This document shows positions 8,778 through 18,238 of a stretch of DNA of 64,000 nucleotides, one piece after another (within the stretch, counting starts at the first letter, position 1; the number at the start of each line of letters is the position of its first letter). The stretch spans positions 1 to 64,000 of the forward strand of contig NZ_VFIO01000011.1 of the NCBI RefSeq assembly GCF_007858365.1, given 5' to 3'. This DNA is from Pseudomonas saxonica. GTDB lineage: Bacteria > Pseudomonadota > Gammaproteobacteria > Pseudomonadales > Pseudomonadaceae. The translations under genes and the position numbers were made by a program. The notes under the pieces were generated by a model, which worked only from the letters and a program-made list of their open reading frames with translations, did no database searches and was not told the DNA's origin.

Positions 8778-9407
8778 TTAGCGCACGCGGATCTTCGGCG
8801 CGCCAGCCCCACGGCGCAGGGTGGCAAGAAAGTGTTCGACCGGAGCCGCCGTCGCCACCTGCGGCAACTGATCCTTGTCCGGGCGGTTGGCCCAGAACTC
8901 GTGCCATGACGGGAACAGATCGTGAAAGGTGCCTGCGTAGGGTTCGCGTCCCGGCCAGCGCATTTTCTGCGTGCCAATCGGCGGCTTGTTGAGATCGCTG
9001 GCGTACCAGTAGCACGGCAGGCGACGACGGAAATACCAGCGCCCCTGCATGCGCTCATAGTCATCCCAATAGAGCATTTGCATGGTCACCCACTCGGGGC
9101 CGGTCTCGTGCTCGTTCTTGGAATACACCACACCCACGGCATGATCGGGGTCGGTGAACTCGATGAGGTGCTGGCCCAGGTGATGGGAGGTGCCGTGAAA
9201 CTGGTCACGCAACGTGCTGTCGACCCAGGCTTTAAGGTGCGCCCGCCCGGTTTTTTCACGCCCGACCCGAATGTCTTCGGCAAACAGATTGACGTGGGCA
9301 TCGAGGTCACGCATGTCCAGCGACAATGAATATTTGCCGGCCAGCTGGCGAATTTCTTCAATCGACTCCAGCCGGTCAAGACGGGCGAGCAAGGCGTTCT
9401 GTTCCAT
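8778..9407 (-). CDS. NTF2-like / SnoaL-fold protein
   Basis: 209 aa from the ATG at 9407. The longer frame to 9578 would run into the next gene. The sequence begins with LLARLDRLESIEEIRQLAGKY, then DMRDLDAHVNLFAED, the usual opening of SnoaL_4-type alpha+beta barrels. Family members act as dehydratases, isomerases or small subunits of hydroxylating systems in steroid and aromatic catabolism. No specific activity can be assigned. It lies in the same operon as two SDRs upstream and the ene-reductase downstream. Confidence 0.75.
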   Translation of the reverse strand: MEQNALLARLDRLESIEEIRQLAGKYSLSLDMRDLDAHVNLFAEDIRVGREKTGRAHLKAWVDSTLRDQFHGTSHHLGQHLIEFTDPDHAVGVVYSKNEHETGPEWVTMQMLYWDDYERMQGRWYFRRRLPCYWYASDLNKPPIGTQKMRWPGREPYAGTFHDLFPSWHEFWANRPDKDQLPQVATAAPVEHFLATLRRGAGAPKIRVR

Positions 9408-9447
9408 ATGCGGTGTCCTTAAAGCGGTCTTTAAATGCCCGAACTGA

Positions 9448-10221
9448 TTACTCGAGTACGGTGTACAACTCGCTGCTTCGGCCGCCATCGACCGGCAGAC
9501 TGGCCCCGGTGATGTACGAGGCTTCATCGCTGGCCAGAAACAGAATGGCGTTAGCCACTTCCACCGGTTGGCCGACACGTTTGAGCGGGATCAGTTTTTC
9601 GGTATTCAGACGGGTTTTGTCATCGGTCAACATGCCTGCGGTGGCCGGGGTCTCGACCACGCCGGGAATCACCACATTGCAGCGAATGTTGTGGCTCGCG
9701 CCTTCACTGGCGGCGGCTCGACTGAAGTTAATCACGGCCGCTTTGGCGGCTGAGTAACCGGCCATCCACGGCGTGCCGAACAGGCCGCAGATCGACGCGA
9801 TATTGATGATCGAACCACTGCCCTGGGCGCGCATCAGCGTCATCGCCGTGCGTGTGCCCCAGAACGTGCCATCCACGGTGGTGGCGAAGTTGGAGTGCCA
9901 GTCAGCCGTCGAGGTGCTGTCAATTGCGCCCCAGCTGTAAGCCATCGCGTTATTGACCAAAATATCCAGACGACCATTGCGCTCTGCCGCTGCCGTGATG
10001 GCTGCTACATAAGCGGCCTCATTACTGACATCGGCCACGGCGCATTCAGCACGGCCACCGGCATCACGAATCTGTGCCGCTACGGCTTCCAGTGGCTCGA
10101 TGCGTCGACCGCAGAGCACGACCAGCGCGCCCTCCTCGGCAAAGCGCAAGGCTGTGGCCGCGCCGATGCCTGAGCCGGCCCCGGTGATAAACGCTACTTT
10201 GCTGTTTAAACGAGTTCCCAT
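9448..10221 (-). CDS. Short-chain dehydrogenase/reductase
   Basis: 257 aa from the ATG at 10221, preceded by GGGGAGAG; an ATG 18 bp further upstream has no ribosome-binding site. It has the classical Rossmann TGAGSGIG, the NNA block (VNNAMAY), catalytic Ser in NIASICG, YSAAK, and a C-terminal ITGASLPVDGG. It is an NAD(P)(H)-dependent alcohol/ketone oxidoreductase and the neighbour of a second SDR (28 bp). The two may oxidise different hydroxyls of one CoA substrate, which is inference. Confidence 0.88.
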   Translation of the reverse strand: MGTRLNSKVAFITGAGSGIGAATALRFAEEGALVVLCGRRIEPLEAVAAQIRDAGGRAECAVADVSNEAAYVAAITAAAERNGRLDILVNNAMAYSWGAIDSTSTADWHSNFATTVDGTFWGTRTAMTLMRAQGSGSIINIASICGLFGTPWMAGYSAAKAAVINFSRAAASEGASHNIRCNVVIPGVVETPATAGMLTDDKTRLNTEKLIPLKRVGQPVEVANAILFLASDEASYITGASLPVDGGRSSELYTVLE

Positions 10222-10248
10222 GACGCTCTCCCCACCCATCTGCTGCGC

Positions 10249-10983
10249 TTAGATAAAGGCCATGCCGCCATTGACCGCGAGGTTTTGCCCGGTGATAAAA
10301 CTGGCATCATCACTGGCCAAAAAGGCCGCAACGCGAGCGATTTCATCGGTTTCACCCATGCGGCCCAACGGAATGGCCTTGAGCATGCTTTGCATCCAGT
10401 CTTCGGGGATGTCGGCCATCATTGGCGTGTTGGTCGGACCAGGAACAATGGTGTTCACGCGAATGCCATTGCTGGCCAGTTCACGGGCCATGCTGCGGGT
10501 AAGCCCCATGACCCCGGCCTTGGCGGCGCAGTAATGGCTTGGGCCTTCACCGGTGACGGCAGAAGTGCTGGAGATATTGATAATGACGCCGGGCGTGGCG
10601 GCCTTGAGCATCAGCTTGACGGCTTCGCGGCTACAGAAAAAAGTGCCGGTCAGGTTGACGCCGATGACGCGCTGCCAGTGCTCGTCGGGGGTCTCGGCGA
10701 AGGCATCGATGGAACCGATACCGGCATTGTTGACAACCACATCAAGGCTGCCAAAACACTCATGGGTGGCGGCCATTGCGGCCGCTACCGAGGCGCTGTC
10801 GGCCACGTTGCAGCTCACGGCCAGTGCGTTGTCGCCCAACCCTTCGATGGTTTGGCGAGCGGCTTCAAGATTGATATCTGCCGCCACTACCCGTGCGCCC
10901 TGCTCGGCGAAATGACGCACAATCGCACGCCCCATGCCTTGCCCGGCCCCTGTCACGAACGCCACTTTATTCAGCAACTTCAT
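10249..10983 (-). CDS. Short-chain dehydrogenase/reductase (FabG-like)
   Basis: 244 aa. The motifs are TGAGQGMG, NNAG (VVNNAGIG), ISSTSAV, YCAAK and FITGQNLAVNGG, a classical SDR of 3-hydroxyacyl-CoA or hydroxysteroid dehydrogenase type. It is the first gene of the left catabolic operon. Upstream, 10984-11232 separates it from the flagellar operon that ends at 11233 on the same strand. I see no clear terminator or promoter in that gap. Confidence 0.87.
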   Translation of the reverse strand: MKLLNKVAFVTGAGQGMGRAIVRHFAEQGARVVAADINLEAARQTIEGLGDNALAVSCNVADSASVAAAMAATHECFGSLDVVVNNAGIGSIDAFAETPDEHWQRVIGVNLTGTFFCSREAVKLMLKAATPGVIINISSTSAVTGEGPSHYCAAKAGVMGLTRSMARELASNGIRVNTIVPGPTNTPMMADIPEDWMQSMLKAIPLGRMGETDEIARVAAFLASDDASFITGQNLAVNGGMAFI

Positions 10984-11232
10984 AGAAATCTCCCGCTAGC
11001 CAGAGTGCGCCCCGCTCTTAAGGTGTGAGCGGTGTATGGGAGCAATCATTGACTGCGAGAAAAAGCTGAACATCGTCCGATAAGACTAAGCACAGGATTG
11101 CCTAGGCATATGTGTGCGGCTGAAGTTGAAATGCCAGATTGAAATTCGCGGACGCGCTTGCTCGGCTATCGGCTGATGAGGAACCTGGGCTGCGAGGGGC
11201 GACGTGGCCGTCGCAACACCCTTGAACGGGGT

Positions 11233-12279
11233 TTAGACCCCGCTCATCAACCCATGCACAGTGGGCCGCGAAATATTCGCCTGACAGCGAACCACCTGCG
11301 CCACGCGGGAATAATCACTGGCCTGCTCGCCCTTGAGGCTGAATACACGCGCGGTAAAGTCATGGGCCCAGCGCTTTTCTTCCTGACTTTCGTGGCGCCC
11401 TAGCTGGCCCATCAACTGGGATTGACGCGCGTTAAGCTGCTCAAGCACGTCCTTGATCTTTGACAACCCTTTATCAACGGTTTCGAGCAGCTCGCGCATG
11501 GGCCGACGCTCAGCGGCGACGGGCACCACCAAAGGTGTGCCCAGAAGGTTGTGTTCCTGGACGTCAACACGGGTAAACCCGGTCTTGGCGAAAAGTTTGT
11601 CTTCACCCTGGATGGACAGTTGGCCCTTGAGTCGCTGCCACTGACTGTCCGCCGCCGAAAAACGCAGTGCCTCCTGATCAATGACTTCAACATGCAAACC
11701 CGCCTGAGCCAGGCTGGCGTTGAAGCGTTGCAGCAACTGGCGCTCACTCATGCCGTCATCCAGTACCACAGCAACGGGGCCCGGCAGATGCCGACCCGCA
11801 TTGAACAACAACGCCTCACTGCCAGAGGCGAGTACGCTGTGCAGTGATTCAAGCCCCTTGATGCTGAAACGACTGCGCAACGGCGCTTGCAGGCTGAGGT
11901 TTAACTCGGCATCCAGACTGGCCGACGATAAGCGGCTGCGCTGATCAAGCAAGTCATTGAGGCGAGCAACCGAACGGCCAATCACGTCAATATCAGGGGC
12001 TACATGTTTGGACGAGGCGGCCAAATTACGCCCCACGTCGCGTTTCAGCCCGGTCATGTGTTCGGCCACTTCGCTCAGGTAAAGCTGAGCGGATTGCAGG
12101 GCCGAGGACTGGCGGTTCAATTGCAGGCTCAGGTCAGCCATTTTGCCCGGCTGACGGGGCGCAGCGCCTTGCGTGACCGCTTGCCTGATGCGTGGCGCTG
12201 CGGTGTCACGCGATTGGGCCTGCGCTCGCATGCCCAGGTCATACGCCGCAAGGGTCGAACGCTCGTTGACAACTTTCAT
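11233..12279 (-). CDS. lafW: LafW-like putative lateral hook-associated protein
   Basis: 348 aa, no enzyme motifs. It has heptad-like, Leu/Gln/Ser-rich helices at the N-terminus (about residues 45-140) and again near the C-terminus (about 265-320), with a mixed central part. It is the last gene of the flgB-L operon, 15 bp after flgL. In the enterobacterial Flag-2 locus the gene after lfgL is lafW, described as hook-associated, so position and filament-like coiled-coil ends support the name. I did not recognise the sequence itself; the symbol is an inference from synteny. Confidence 0.55.
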   Translation of the reverse strand: MKVVNERSTLAAYDLGMRAQAQSRDTAAPRIRQAVTQGAAPRQPGKMADLSLQLNRQSSALQSAQLYLSEVAEHMTGLKRDVGRNLAASSKHVAPDIDVIGRSVARLNDLLDQRSRLSSASLDAELNLSLQAPLRSRFSIKGLESLHSVLASGSEALLFNAGRHLPGPVAVVLDDGMSERQLLQRFNASLAQAGLHVEVIDQEALRFSAADSQWQRLKGQLSIQGEDKLFAKTGFTRVDVQEHNLLGTPLVVPVAAERRPMRELLETVDKGLSKIKDVLEQLNARQSQLMGQLGRHESQEEKRWAHDFTARVFSLKGEQASDYSRVAQVVRCQANISRPTVHGLMSGV

Positions 12280-12294
12280 GACTGACCTTCCCGC

Positions 12295-13200
12295 TTACAT
12301 CAGGTCAAACAGAGAAATGGTTGCCATGCGGCTATACACTTTCTGGCTGGCCTGCATCGACAGCTCATAAGCCTGCACCGCCAGGAAGGCGCCGCCCATG
12401 TCGAGCTGGGACAGGTCGCCCTGCACTTTCTGATTGGCCAGGGACACGTCGGCATTGCTTTCGGCAAGCAGGGTCAGTGTGTTTTGGCGACCGCCCATGT
12501 CGGTTATCGCACCCATCATGTGGCCGTGGGTCACATCCAGTTGCTCCAGGGTGTCCTTGAGTTGCTGGCGGGTGGCCGGGTCGTCGGGCGCGTTTTTCAG
12601 GCTGTCGACCAGGCTGTGCAAGTCATTGAGGAAGTCCGCATCAGCCCCGAGCATCTGCTGGGCCGTGACGTTATCACCGATCAGCACGCCATTGCCGACT
12701 ACGGCCTGACGCTCTTCATCGTTGCCCGTCATGCTGTAGGTGCCTGTGGCCGGGTCAAAGGTGACAGCGGGCACATCGTTGCGCGTGCCAGAGAACACAT
12801 AGTTCCCGGCTTCGTCCTTGGCGTTGAAGTAACTGACCAGACTGTCTTCAAGACTGGACAGCTGGGTGGCGATGGCAGACAGATCCTCAGGGCTATTGGT
12901 GTCGTTACCCGCCCACAGCAGCAGGTCGCGAATGCTGCCCATGGCATCCGACCCTGACTGCACATAGGTCTCTTGCAATTTAAGGTTGTCGGACACTTTG
13001 CCAATGTTTTCGTTGTACTGGCCCAGGCTCGATTGCTCACGCTGGATGCGCAGCAGACGGGCACTGGCAATCGGATCGTCAGAGGGCTTCTGGATGCGCA
13101 AGCCACTGCCGATCTGGGCTTGCAACTGGGCAATGGCCTGACTGTTGCGGTTCATGTTGTTGTGCATCATCGCACTGGTTTGCGCGTTGCTGATTCGCAT
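12295..13200 (-). CDS. flgL: Flagellar hook-filament junction protein FlgL (HAP3), lateral type
   Basis: 301 aa. The N-terminus (MRISNAQTSAMMHNNMNRNSQ...) and the motif SGLRIQKPSDDPIASARLLRIQ are the flagellin/HAP3 D0-D1 helices. The C-terminal end, LQAYELSMQASQKVYSRMATISLFDLM, has the matching helix. FlgL sits on top of FlgK and joins hook to filament outside the cell. It is 23 bp downstream of flgK in the operon. Confidence 0.93.
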   Translation of the reverse strand: MRISNAQTSAMMHNNMNRNSQAIAQLQAQIGSGLRIQKPSDDPIASARLLRIQREQSSLGQYNENIGKVSDNLKLQETYVQSGSDAMGSIRDLLLWAGNDTNSPEDLSAIATQLSSLEDSLVSYFNAKDEAGNYVFSGTRNDVPAVTFDPATGTYSMTGNDEERQAVVGNGVLIGDNVTAQQMLGADADFLNDLHSLVDSLKNAPDDPATRQQLKDTLEQLDVTHGHMMGAITDMGGRQNTLTLLAESNADVSLANQKVQGDLSQLDMGGAFLAVQAYELSMQASQKVYSRMATISLFDLM

Positions 13201-13223
13201 AGGGGTACGCCTTGTGGCCGGGT

Positions 13224-14588
13224 TTAAACGGAAGCCAGGATGGTGTCGAATAACTCATTGGCCGTTTGCACGACTTTCATGTTGGCCTGCAACGCTTTGT
13301 TGTATTCCATGATCATTTGCGCTTCTTCGGTGTCACTGACGGCACTGACCGCATCGCGCTGACTTTGGGCTTCTACCGCAACCGCGGTGGCGGATGTGAG
13401 GTCAGCCTGGTTTTGCCGGCTGGCACTGGCCACGTCCCCGAGCATCCCGCTGTAGGCTTCGCTGAGGGTCACTTCACTGCCGCCGATGGTGACTTTCTTG
13501 TTTTTCAACTCGATCAGGGCCAGCAGCACCTGGTTGTTGCCGTTGTCACCGGGCACCCCGGAAAACGCCAATTCTTCGGGCGTCACGTCATTCATTTGCA
13601 GCAGGTTGCTGCTGCCGGCGTTGAACGTCAGCAGCGGTTTACCGGGATTGCCGTTGAGGTCGTAGCCGGTGGCCAGCGTGTCATTGACCATCCGGGTCAG
13701 TTCTTCGGCCATTTGCACAAGGCTTTCGCGGGCAGGCAGCAAGTTGTTGTGTTCAACGTCATACAGCCCGCCAAACGAACCGCCCAGGCTGTCCTGCCTG
13801 AGCGGGAACGTATTGCCGGCAAACGTCAACGAGACTTCCTGTTCGCCCGCTGCGTTGGTGGTGACGGACAACTGCCCAGCCGTGCTGCCCGATACCAGCG
13901 GCTGACCATTATTGAGGGAAATGGTCAGTGAGCCATCACGGGCTTCATTGACGCGCACATCGGTGAATTTACTCAGTTCGCCTACCAGCAAGTCGCGGTG
14001 ATCGCGCAACGCCGAACTGTCACCGCCGGTGGACTCGGCTTCGACGATTTTTTTGTTGAGCAACGCCAGGTTGTCGGCCAGTCCATTGATCTCGGTGCCC
14101 ATGGCCGTGCGCTGTGCATGCAGTGCATCGAGCTGGCTGTTGATGCTGCTGTTGAGGCCATTGAAACGCTGGCTCAGGTTGCGCATTTCATTCAATACCT
14201 GCTGACGCTGCGGTATGTCGCCGGGGCTGTCGCTGGCGGCGCTCAGGGCTGCATAAAAGTTATCCAGACCGGTGCTGATGTTTGACCCCTCGCCCCCCAT
14301 GACACCTTCCAGCGAGCTGAGATAGTCTTGCCCGGCCTGGTAATACTGCATGTCGGTGGTCGCCCGCCACAGTTGCTGGGTTTTGAAGTCGTCGCTCATG
14401 CGCCGCACGTTGGTGACGGCCACGCCGCCGCCGACCTGCTGATTGCTGGTGCCGGCCAGCGAGCCCATCTGCGCAGTCAACCGGCTGTAGCCGGGGGTGA
14501 ACATGTTGGCTACGTTCTGCGCCGAGGTGTTGAGCGCAATTTGCGCGGCATTCATTCCGGAGTAACCAATCTGGCTCATCAAACTCAC
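13224..14588 (-). CDS. flgK: Flagellar hook-associated protein FlgK (HAP1), lateral type
   Basis: 454 aa. The N-terminal rod/hook signature (GYSGMNAAQIALNTSAQNVANMFTPGYSR) and the C-terminal ANMKVVQTANELFDTILAS helix are typical. It is somewhat short for FlgK, as expected for secondary flagella with small outer domains. It is exported and placed between hook and FlgL. The ATG overlaps the flgJ stop by 4 bp, so translation is coupled. Confidence 0.93.
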   Translation of the reverse strand: MSLMSQIGYSGMNAAQIALNTSAQNVANMFTPGYSRLTAQMGSLAGTSNQQVGGGVAVTNVRRMSDDFKTQQLWRATTDMQYYQAGQDYLSSLEGVMGGEGSNISTGLDNFYAALSAASDSPGDIPQRQQVLNEMRNLSQRFNGLNSSINSQLDALHAQRTAMGTEINGLADNLALLNKKIVEAESTGGDSSALRDHRDLLVGELSKFTDVRVNEARDGSLTISLNNGQPLVSGSTAGQLSVTTNAAGEQEVSLTFAGNTFPLRQDSLGGSFGGLYDVEHNNLLPARESLVQMAEELTRMVNDTLATGYDLNGNPGKPLLTFNAGSSNLLQMNDVTPEELAFSGVPGDNGNNQVLLALIELKNKKVTIGGSEVTLSEAYSGMLGDVASASRQNQADLTSATAVAVEAQSQRDAVSAVSDTEEAQMIMEYNKALQANMKVVQTANELFDTILASV

Positions 14589-15631
14589 GATTCAATCTCC
14601 TTGCGCACCAGACGCATGTTCGGGGCAAACGCCGCAGAACTGAATGCACCCGCAGTGCTGATAATGGAAGTAGCGACTTGGTCTTCTAAAGCGACTGAAT
14701 CGGGCATGCGCTTAAGGCCGATTCTGCTAATGGCTGAATCAGTGGAGGTTGACGGCCTAACAGCCTCCGCCAGCGGCACCGCCGGACGCTCAAGATCCGC
14801 CAGAATCGAACGGGTGTAGTTACGCGTTTCTGCGAACGGAATGCGCTCCACCCATTGGCTGACGCTGATTTGACCCTGTCGCGGGTCGCCGTTGACCTTC
14901 AGCCACTCATCCACGCGCCCCGGCCCTGCGTTATAGGCGGCTACGGCCAGCACGGTAGCGCCCTCGTAGCGTTTGAGCAGCTTGTCCAGATAGGCGACGC
15001 CCAGGCGCTTGTTGTAGGCGCCATCGGTGATCAGGCGCTGCTCGTTGAATTCCACCTTCAGTTCCTGGGCCATTTCCCGGGCGGTGTCCGGCATCAACTG
15101 CATCAACCCGCGCGCACCTTTGGACGATATGACGGCCACCTGCCCGGATGACTCGTGGGCGATCACGCGCTCAACCAGTGCCATGAGCGTGGTTGCCCCA
15201 CGGGTCACGGTGTCTACGCCGCGCTGCCAGGTCTTCACAATCGGGGTAAACAGGCTGTCGGCCATCTGGGGCGCGGCAGGCGTCGGTGGCATGTCCCGAT
15301 GCCCGGCGTGCACAGGGTCCGCCACCACGGCCTCACCCCGCGACAACTGCTTGACCAGCAGGTCGGCGATGCCCGTTTGCCGATGCGTCGCCAGGGTTTG
15401 GGCCAGCGCTTCATCATGCATCTCGCGCAGGGTATCGCCTTGGCGGCTACGCATTGAGCTGCCGTCTGACAACACATCACCCGCCTTGCGCATTTGCTTG
15501 AGGATCTGCTGCAAAAACATCGCTTCGAACTGCTCGGCAGCGGCTTCGAGACGAGCTTGACGCGCGACGGCAATGTCCTGAGTTGGCTTGGGCGCGATGT
15601 GACGCTGTGGTGAGAATGGGAGAATGCTCAT
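14585..15631 (-). CDS. flgJ: FlgJ rod-cap protein fused to an SLT-type lytic transglycosylase domain
   Basis: 348 aa. Residues about 28-100 are the FlgJ rod-binding domain (QFEAMFLQQILKQMRKAG, GIADLLVKQL). After a Pro-rich linker, residues about 143-285 are a GH23/SLT domain: catalytic Glu160 in AHESSGQ, GLMQLMPDTA (175-184), AYNAGPGRV (232-240) and ETRNYTRSIL. FlgJ of the enteric and polar Pseudomonas type carries a GH73 glucosaminidase instead. The job is the same: to cap the growing rod and open peptidoglycan in the periplasm. The domain swap is read directly from the motifs. Confidence 0.9.
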   Translation of the reverse strand: MSILPFSPQRHIAPKPTQDIAVARQARLEAAAEQFEAMFLQQILKQMRKAGDVLSDGSSMRSRQGDTLREMHDEALAQTLATHRQTGIADLLVKQLSRGEAVVADPVHAGHRDMPPTPAAPQMADSLFTPIVKTWQRGVDTVTRGATTLMALVERVIAHESSGQVAVISSKGARGLMQLMPDTAREMAQELKVEFNEQRLITDGAYNKRLGVAYLDKLLKRYEGATVLAVAAYNAGPGRVDEWLKVNGDPRQGQISVSQWVERIPFAETRNYTRSILADLERPAVPLAEAVRPSTSTDSAISRIGLKRMPDSVALEDQVATSIISTAGAFSSAAFAPNMRLVRKEIES

Positions 15632-15643
15632 GGTCTATCGCCC

Positions 15644-16762
15644 TTAAATCACGATCAGTTCGGCATTCAGGGCACCGGCGGTTTCCAGTGCCTGAAGAAT
15701 GCTCATCACATCATCCGGAGTCGCACCCAGGCTGTTGACGGTCTTGATGATGCTCTGTAAATCGGCACCGTCCGGCCAGGCGAACATCGGGTTGCGCTGT
15801 TGATTGACGGAGACATCCGAACGCGGCACCACCGCCGTTTGACCGCCCGACAATGCGCCGGGCTGACTGACTTGCGGGGTTTCGCTGATCGTCACGGCCA
15901 GGTTGCCGTGGCTCACGGCGGCGGCTTTGACACGTACGCCCTGACCAACCACCACGGTACCGGTACGGCTGTTGAACACCACCTTGGGGCGCGTTCGGCC
16001 TTCTTGCACATCAATGGATTCAAGCAGGGCCATGTAGCTGATGCGCTGGTTGCTCGGCAATGGCGCACGCACCGACACTTGCGTCCCGCTCAAGGCAGTG
16101 GCGGTGCCGGCGCCGAACTGCTGGTTGACGGCTTGAGCCACGTGGCTGGCCGTTTGAAAACTGGGTTGGCGCAGGTTAAGCATGACCTCGCTGCGCTCAC
16201 TGAAGTCACTGGCAATCATGCGTTCGATGGTGGCGCCGTTGGCGATCAAACCGGTGTTGGCACTATTGATCGCAACGCTGGAACCACTGCGCCCTTCTGC
16301 CTTGACCCCGCCCACGACCAGCGCGCCCTGAGCCAGTGCATAGACTTCACCGTCCACACCCAGCAACGGCGTCATGAGCAACTGCCCACCGCGCAGGCTT
16401 TTCGCGTCGCCCAGCGAAGACACGGTGACATCCACCGTTTGCCCGGGGCTGTAAGACGGCGGGATCGACGCCGTCACTGTGACCGCCGCGACGTTTTTAA
16501 GCTTGGGGTCAACATTGGGCGGTAAGTTAATGCCGAACTGTTTGATCAAGTTGGCCACGGACTGATTGGTGAACTTGACCTGGCTTTTATCGCCACTGCC
16601 ATCCAGGCCCACGACCAGGCCGTAACCGATCACCTGATTGGCGCGAACCCCCTCAACATCAACAAGGTCCATCAAGGGTGTAGCCAACGCCGGCATGTGC
16701 GACAAGAGGCTATAGAACGTCAACAGGGTTAGCAGCGCGCATCGCATAAATAAGCTTTCCAC
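15644..16762 (-). CDS. flgI: Flagellar P-ring protein FlgI
   Basis: 372 aa with a signal peptide (cleavage likely after MPALA). The conserved MDLVDVEGVRANQVIGYGLVVGLDGSGDK and the TNQSVANLIKQFGINLP segment identify FlgI. The C-terminal half has the typical GGQTAVVP and NSLGATPDDVMSILQALETAGAL. It forms the periplasmic P-ring bushing around the rod. The start codon directly abuts the flgH stop. Confidence 0.95.
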   Translation of the reverse strand: MESLFMRCALLTLLTFYSLLSHMPALATPLMDLVDVEGVRANQVIGYGLVVGLDGSGDKSQVKFTNQSVANLIKQFGINLPPNVDPKLKNVAAVTVTASIPPSYSPGQTVDVTVSSLGDAKSLRGGQLLMTPLLGVDGEVYALAQGALVVGGVKAEGRSGSSVAINSANTGLIANGATIERMIASDFSERSEVMLNLRQPSFQTASHVAQAVNQQFGAGTATALSGTQVSVRAPLPSNQRISYMALLESIDVQEGRTRPKVVFNSRTGTVVVGQGVRVKAAAVSHGNLAVTISETPQVSQPGALSGGQTAVVPRSDVSVNQQRNPMFAWPDGADLQSIIKTVNSLGATPDDVMSILQALETAGALNAELIVI

Positions 16763-17425
16763 TCACAGGGGGAAAATGGGGTGGGTGAAAAAACGGGTTA
16801 ACCAACCCGCCGAATTACTGTCATTGAGTACACCCCGCCCTGCATAGGAAATCCGGGCATTGGCCACGCTCTGCGACGACACCTGGTTGTAACGGTTGAT
16901 GTCATCGAGACGTACCAGCCCGGCCAGACGAATGAACTCGTCGCCCTGGTTCAAGCGTAATGATTTCTCACCTTTGACCAACAACGTGCCGTTGGGCAGC
17001 ACTTTGTGTACCGTCACGGCAATCGAGCCGCGCAGGGTGTTTTGCTGCGAACTCTTGGCCGATCCATTGAAGTCGCGCTCGGCATCCACCTGAGTTTCCA
17101 GACCGGAATAGGCTTTACCCAGCACGGTGGGGGTATCAATGCCGATGCTTGAGGATTTGCCAAAACTGGTGCCTGCGCTTTTGCTCGACTGAGTCGACTC
17201 ATCAAGGACGATGGTCAGAATGTCCCCGACCCTTAACGCGCGTTTGTCCTGATACAACGAGCCTGCGTAACCGGGGCGATAAAGCCCGCCACCCTTGGCA
17301 GGCGGTACGCTGTAATCCAGAGGCAAAGGCTCATAAGCGCTGGAGTCTTCGTCGGGCAACAACTCCGACAGGCTTTGGCAACCGGCAAGGGCCACCCCCA
17401 GCGCGCACAGGATGAAATTACGCAT
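16763..17425 (-). CDS. flgH: Flagellar L-ring lipoprotein FlgH
   Basis: 220 aa. The lipobox LGVALAGCQS (Cys16) marks an outer-membrane lipoprotein. Characteristic segments are GSLYQDKRALRVGDILTIVLDE, NGTLLVKGEKSLRLNQGDEFIRLAGLVRLDDI and a terminal GWLTRFFTHPIFP. It forms the L-ring in the outer membrane with FlgI below it. Confidence 0.95.
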   Translation of the reverse strand: MRNFILCALGVALAGCQSLSELLPDEDSSAYEPLPLDYSVPPAKGGGLYRPGYAGSLYQDKRALRVGDILTIVLDESTQSSKSAGTSFGKSSSIGIDTPTVLGKAYSGLETQVDAERDFNGSAKSSQQNTLRGSIAVTVHKVLPNGTLLVKGEKSLRLNQGDEFIRLAGLVRLDDINRYNQVSSQSVANARISYAGRGVLNDSNSAGWLTRFFTHPIFPL

Positions 17426-17433
17426 TGAACTGC

Positions 17434-18219
17434 TCAGACCGTCTGATTAAGGAACTGCAACATGCCGGATGAGGCATCCAGCACCTTGGCGTTGGCTTCA
17501 TAAGCACGCTGAATGGCCATCATCGAAACCATGGCCTCTACCACTTCAACATTTGACCCTTCCAGTTGGCCTTGCTTGATGACGCCCAGGCCATCCTCAC
17601 CGGCGATGCCCTCGACCGGCTCACCGCTGGCAACCGTTTCCTGATACAGGTTGCCGCCCAACGCCTGCAACCCGGACGGGTTGGCAAAATTGACCAGCAT
17701 GATCTGGCCAATTTCCACCGGGCCGGCACCGCCCGGCAGTTCGGCGGTGACAATGCCGTCGGTGCCCACCTTGAAGTTTTTATGGCCCACCGGCAGCTCG
17801 ATGGCCGGAGACAAAGGCAGGCCCTGGGTGTTCACCAGCATGCCTTCGGCATTGAGCTGTAACTGACCACTTTCGGTGTAGTAAATATCGCCATTGGCAG
17901 ACTCAACCTGAAAGAACCCAGGCCCGCTGATGGCCAGATCCATGGGTTGCCCCGTGGTTTGCGTGCTGCCTTCGGTGAAGACTTTTTGCGTGCCCACCAC
18001 TCGCACGCCGCTGCCCAACTGGATACCCGACGGCACCGTATTGACGGCATCGGCCTGGGCGCCGGGCGGCACTTCAATGGTGTAGAACAAGTCTTCAAAC
18101 ACCACACGATCGCTTTTGAAACCGGTGGTATTAACGTTCGCCAGGTTATTGGCGACGGTGGACATGGCCTTGTCCTGGGCGGCAAGCCCGGTTTTGCTGA
18201 TCCAGAGTGCAGAGCTCAT
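17434..18219 (-). CDS. flgG: Distal rod protein FlgG
   Basis: 261 aa, the standard FlgG length. It has the ALWISKTGLAAQDKAMSTVANNLANVNTTGFKSDR start, the FlgG-type loop EDLFYTIEVPPGAQ, and the C-terminal EGSNVEVVEAMVSMMAIQRAYEANAKVL. It builds the distal rod. It lies 8 bp upstream of flgH. Confidence 0.95.
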   Translation of the reverse strand: MSSALWISKTGLAAQDKAMSTVANNLANVNTTGFKSDRVVFEDLFYTIEVPPGAQADAVNTVPSGIQLGSGVRVVGTQKVFTEGSTQTTGQPMDLAISGPGFFQVESANGDIYYTESGQLQLNAEGMLVNTQGLPLSPAIELPVGHKNFKVGTDGIVTAELPGGAGPVEIGQIMLVNFANPSGLQALGGNLYQETVASGEPVEGIAGEDGLGVIKQGQLEGSNVEVVEAMVSMMAIQRAYEANAKVLDASSGMLQFLNQTV

Positions 18220-18238
18220 GGGATATGTCCTGTAAGTA

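Noticed and set aside
11227..11242. Terminator at the end of lafW (cggggt...accccg)
   Set aside because: The stem is only 6 bp, includes the stop codon, and no T-run follows on the minus strand.
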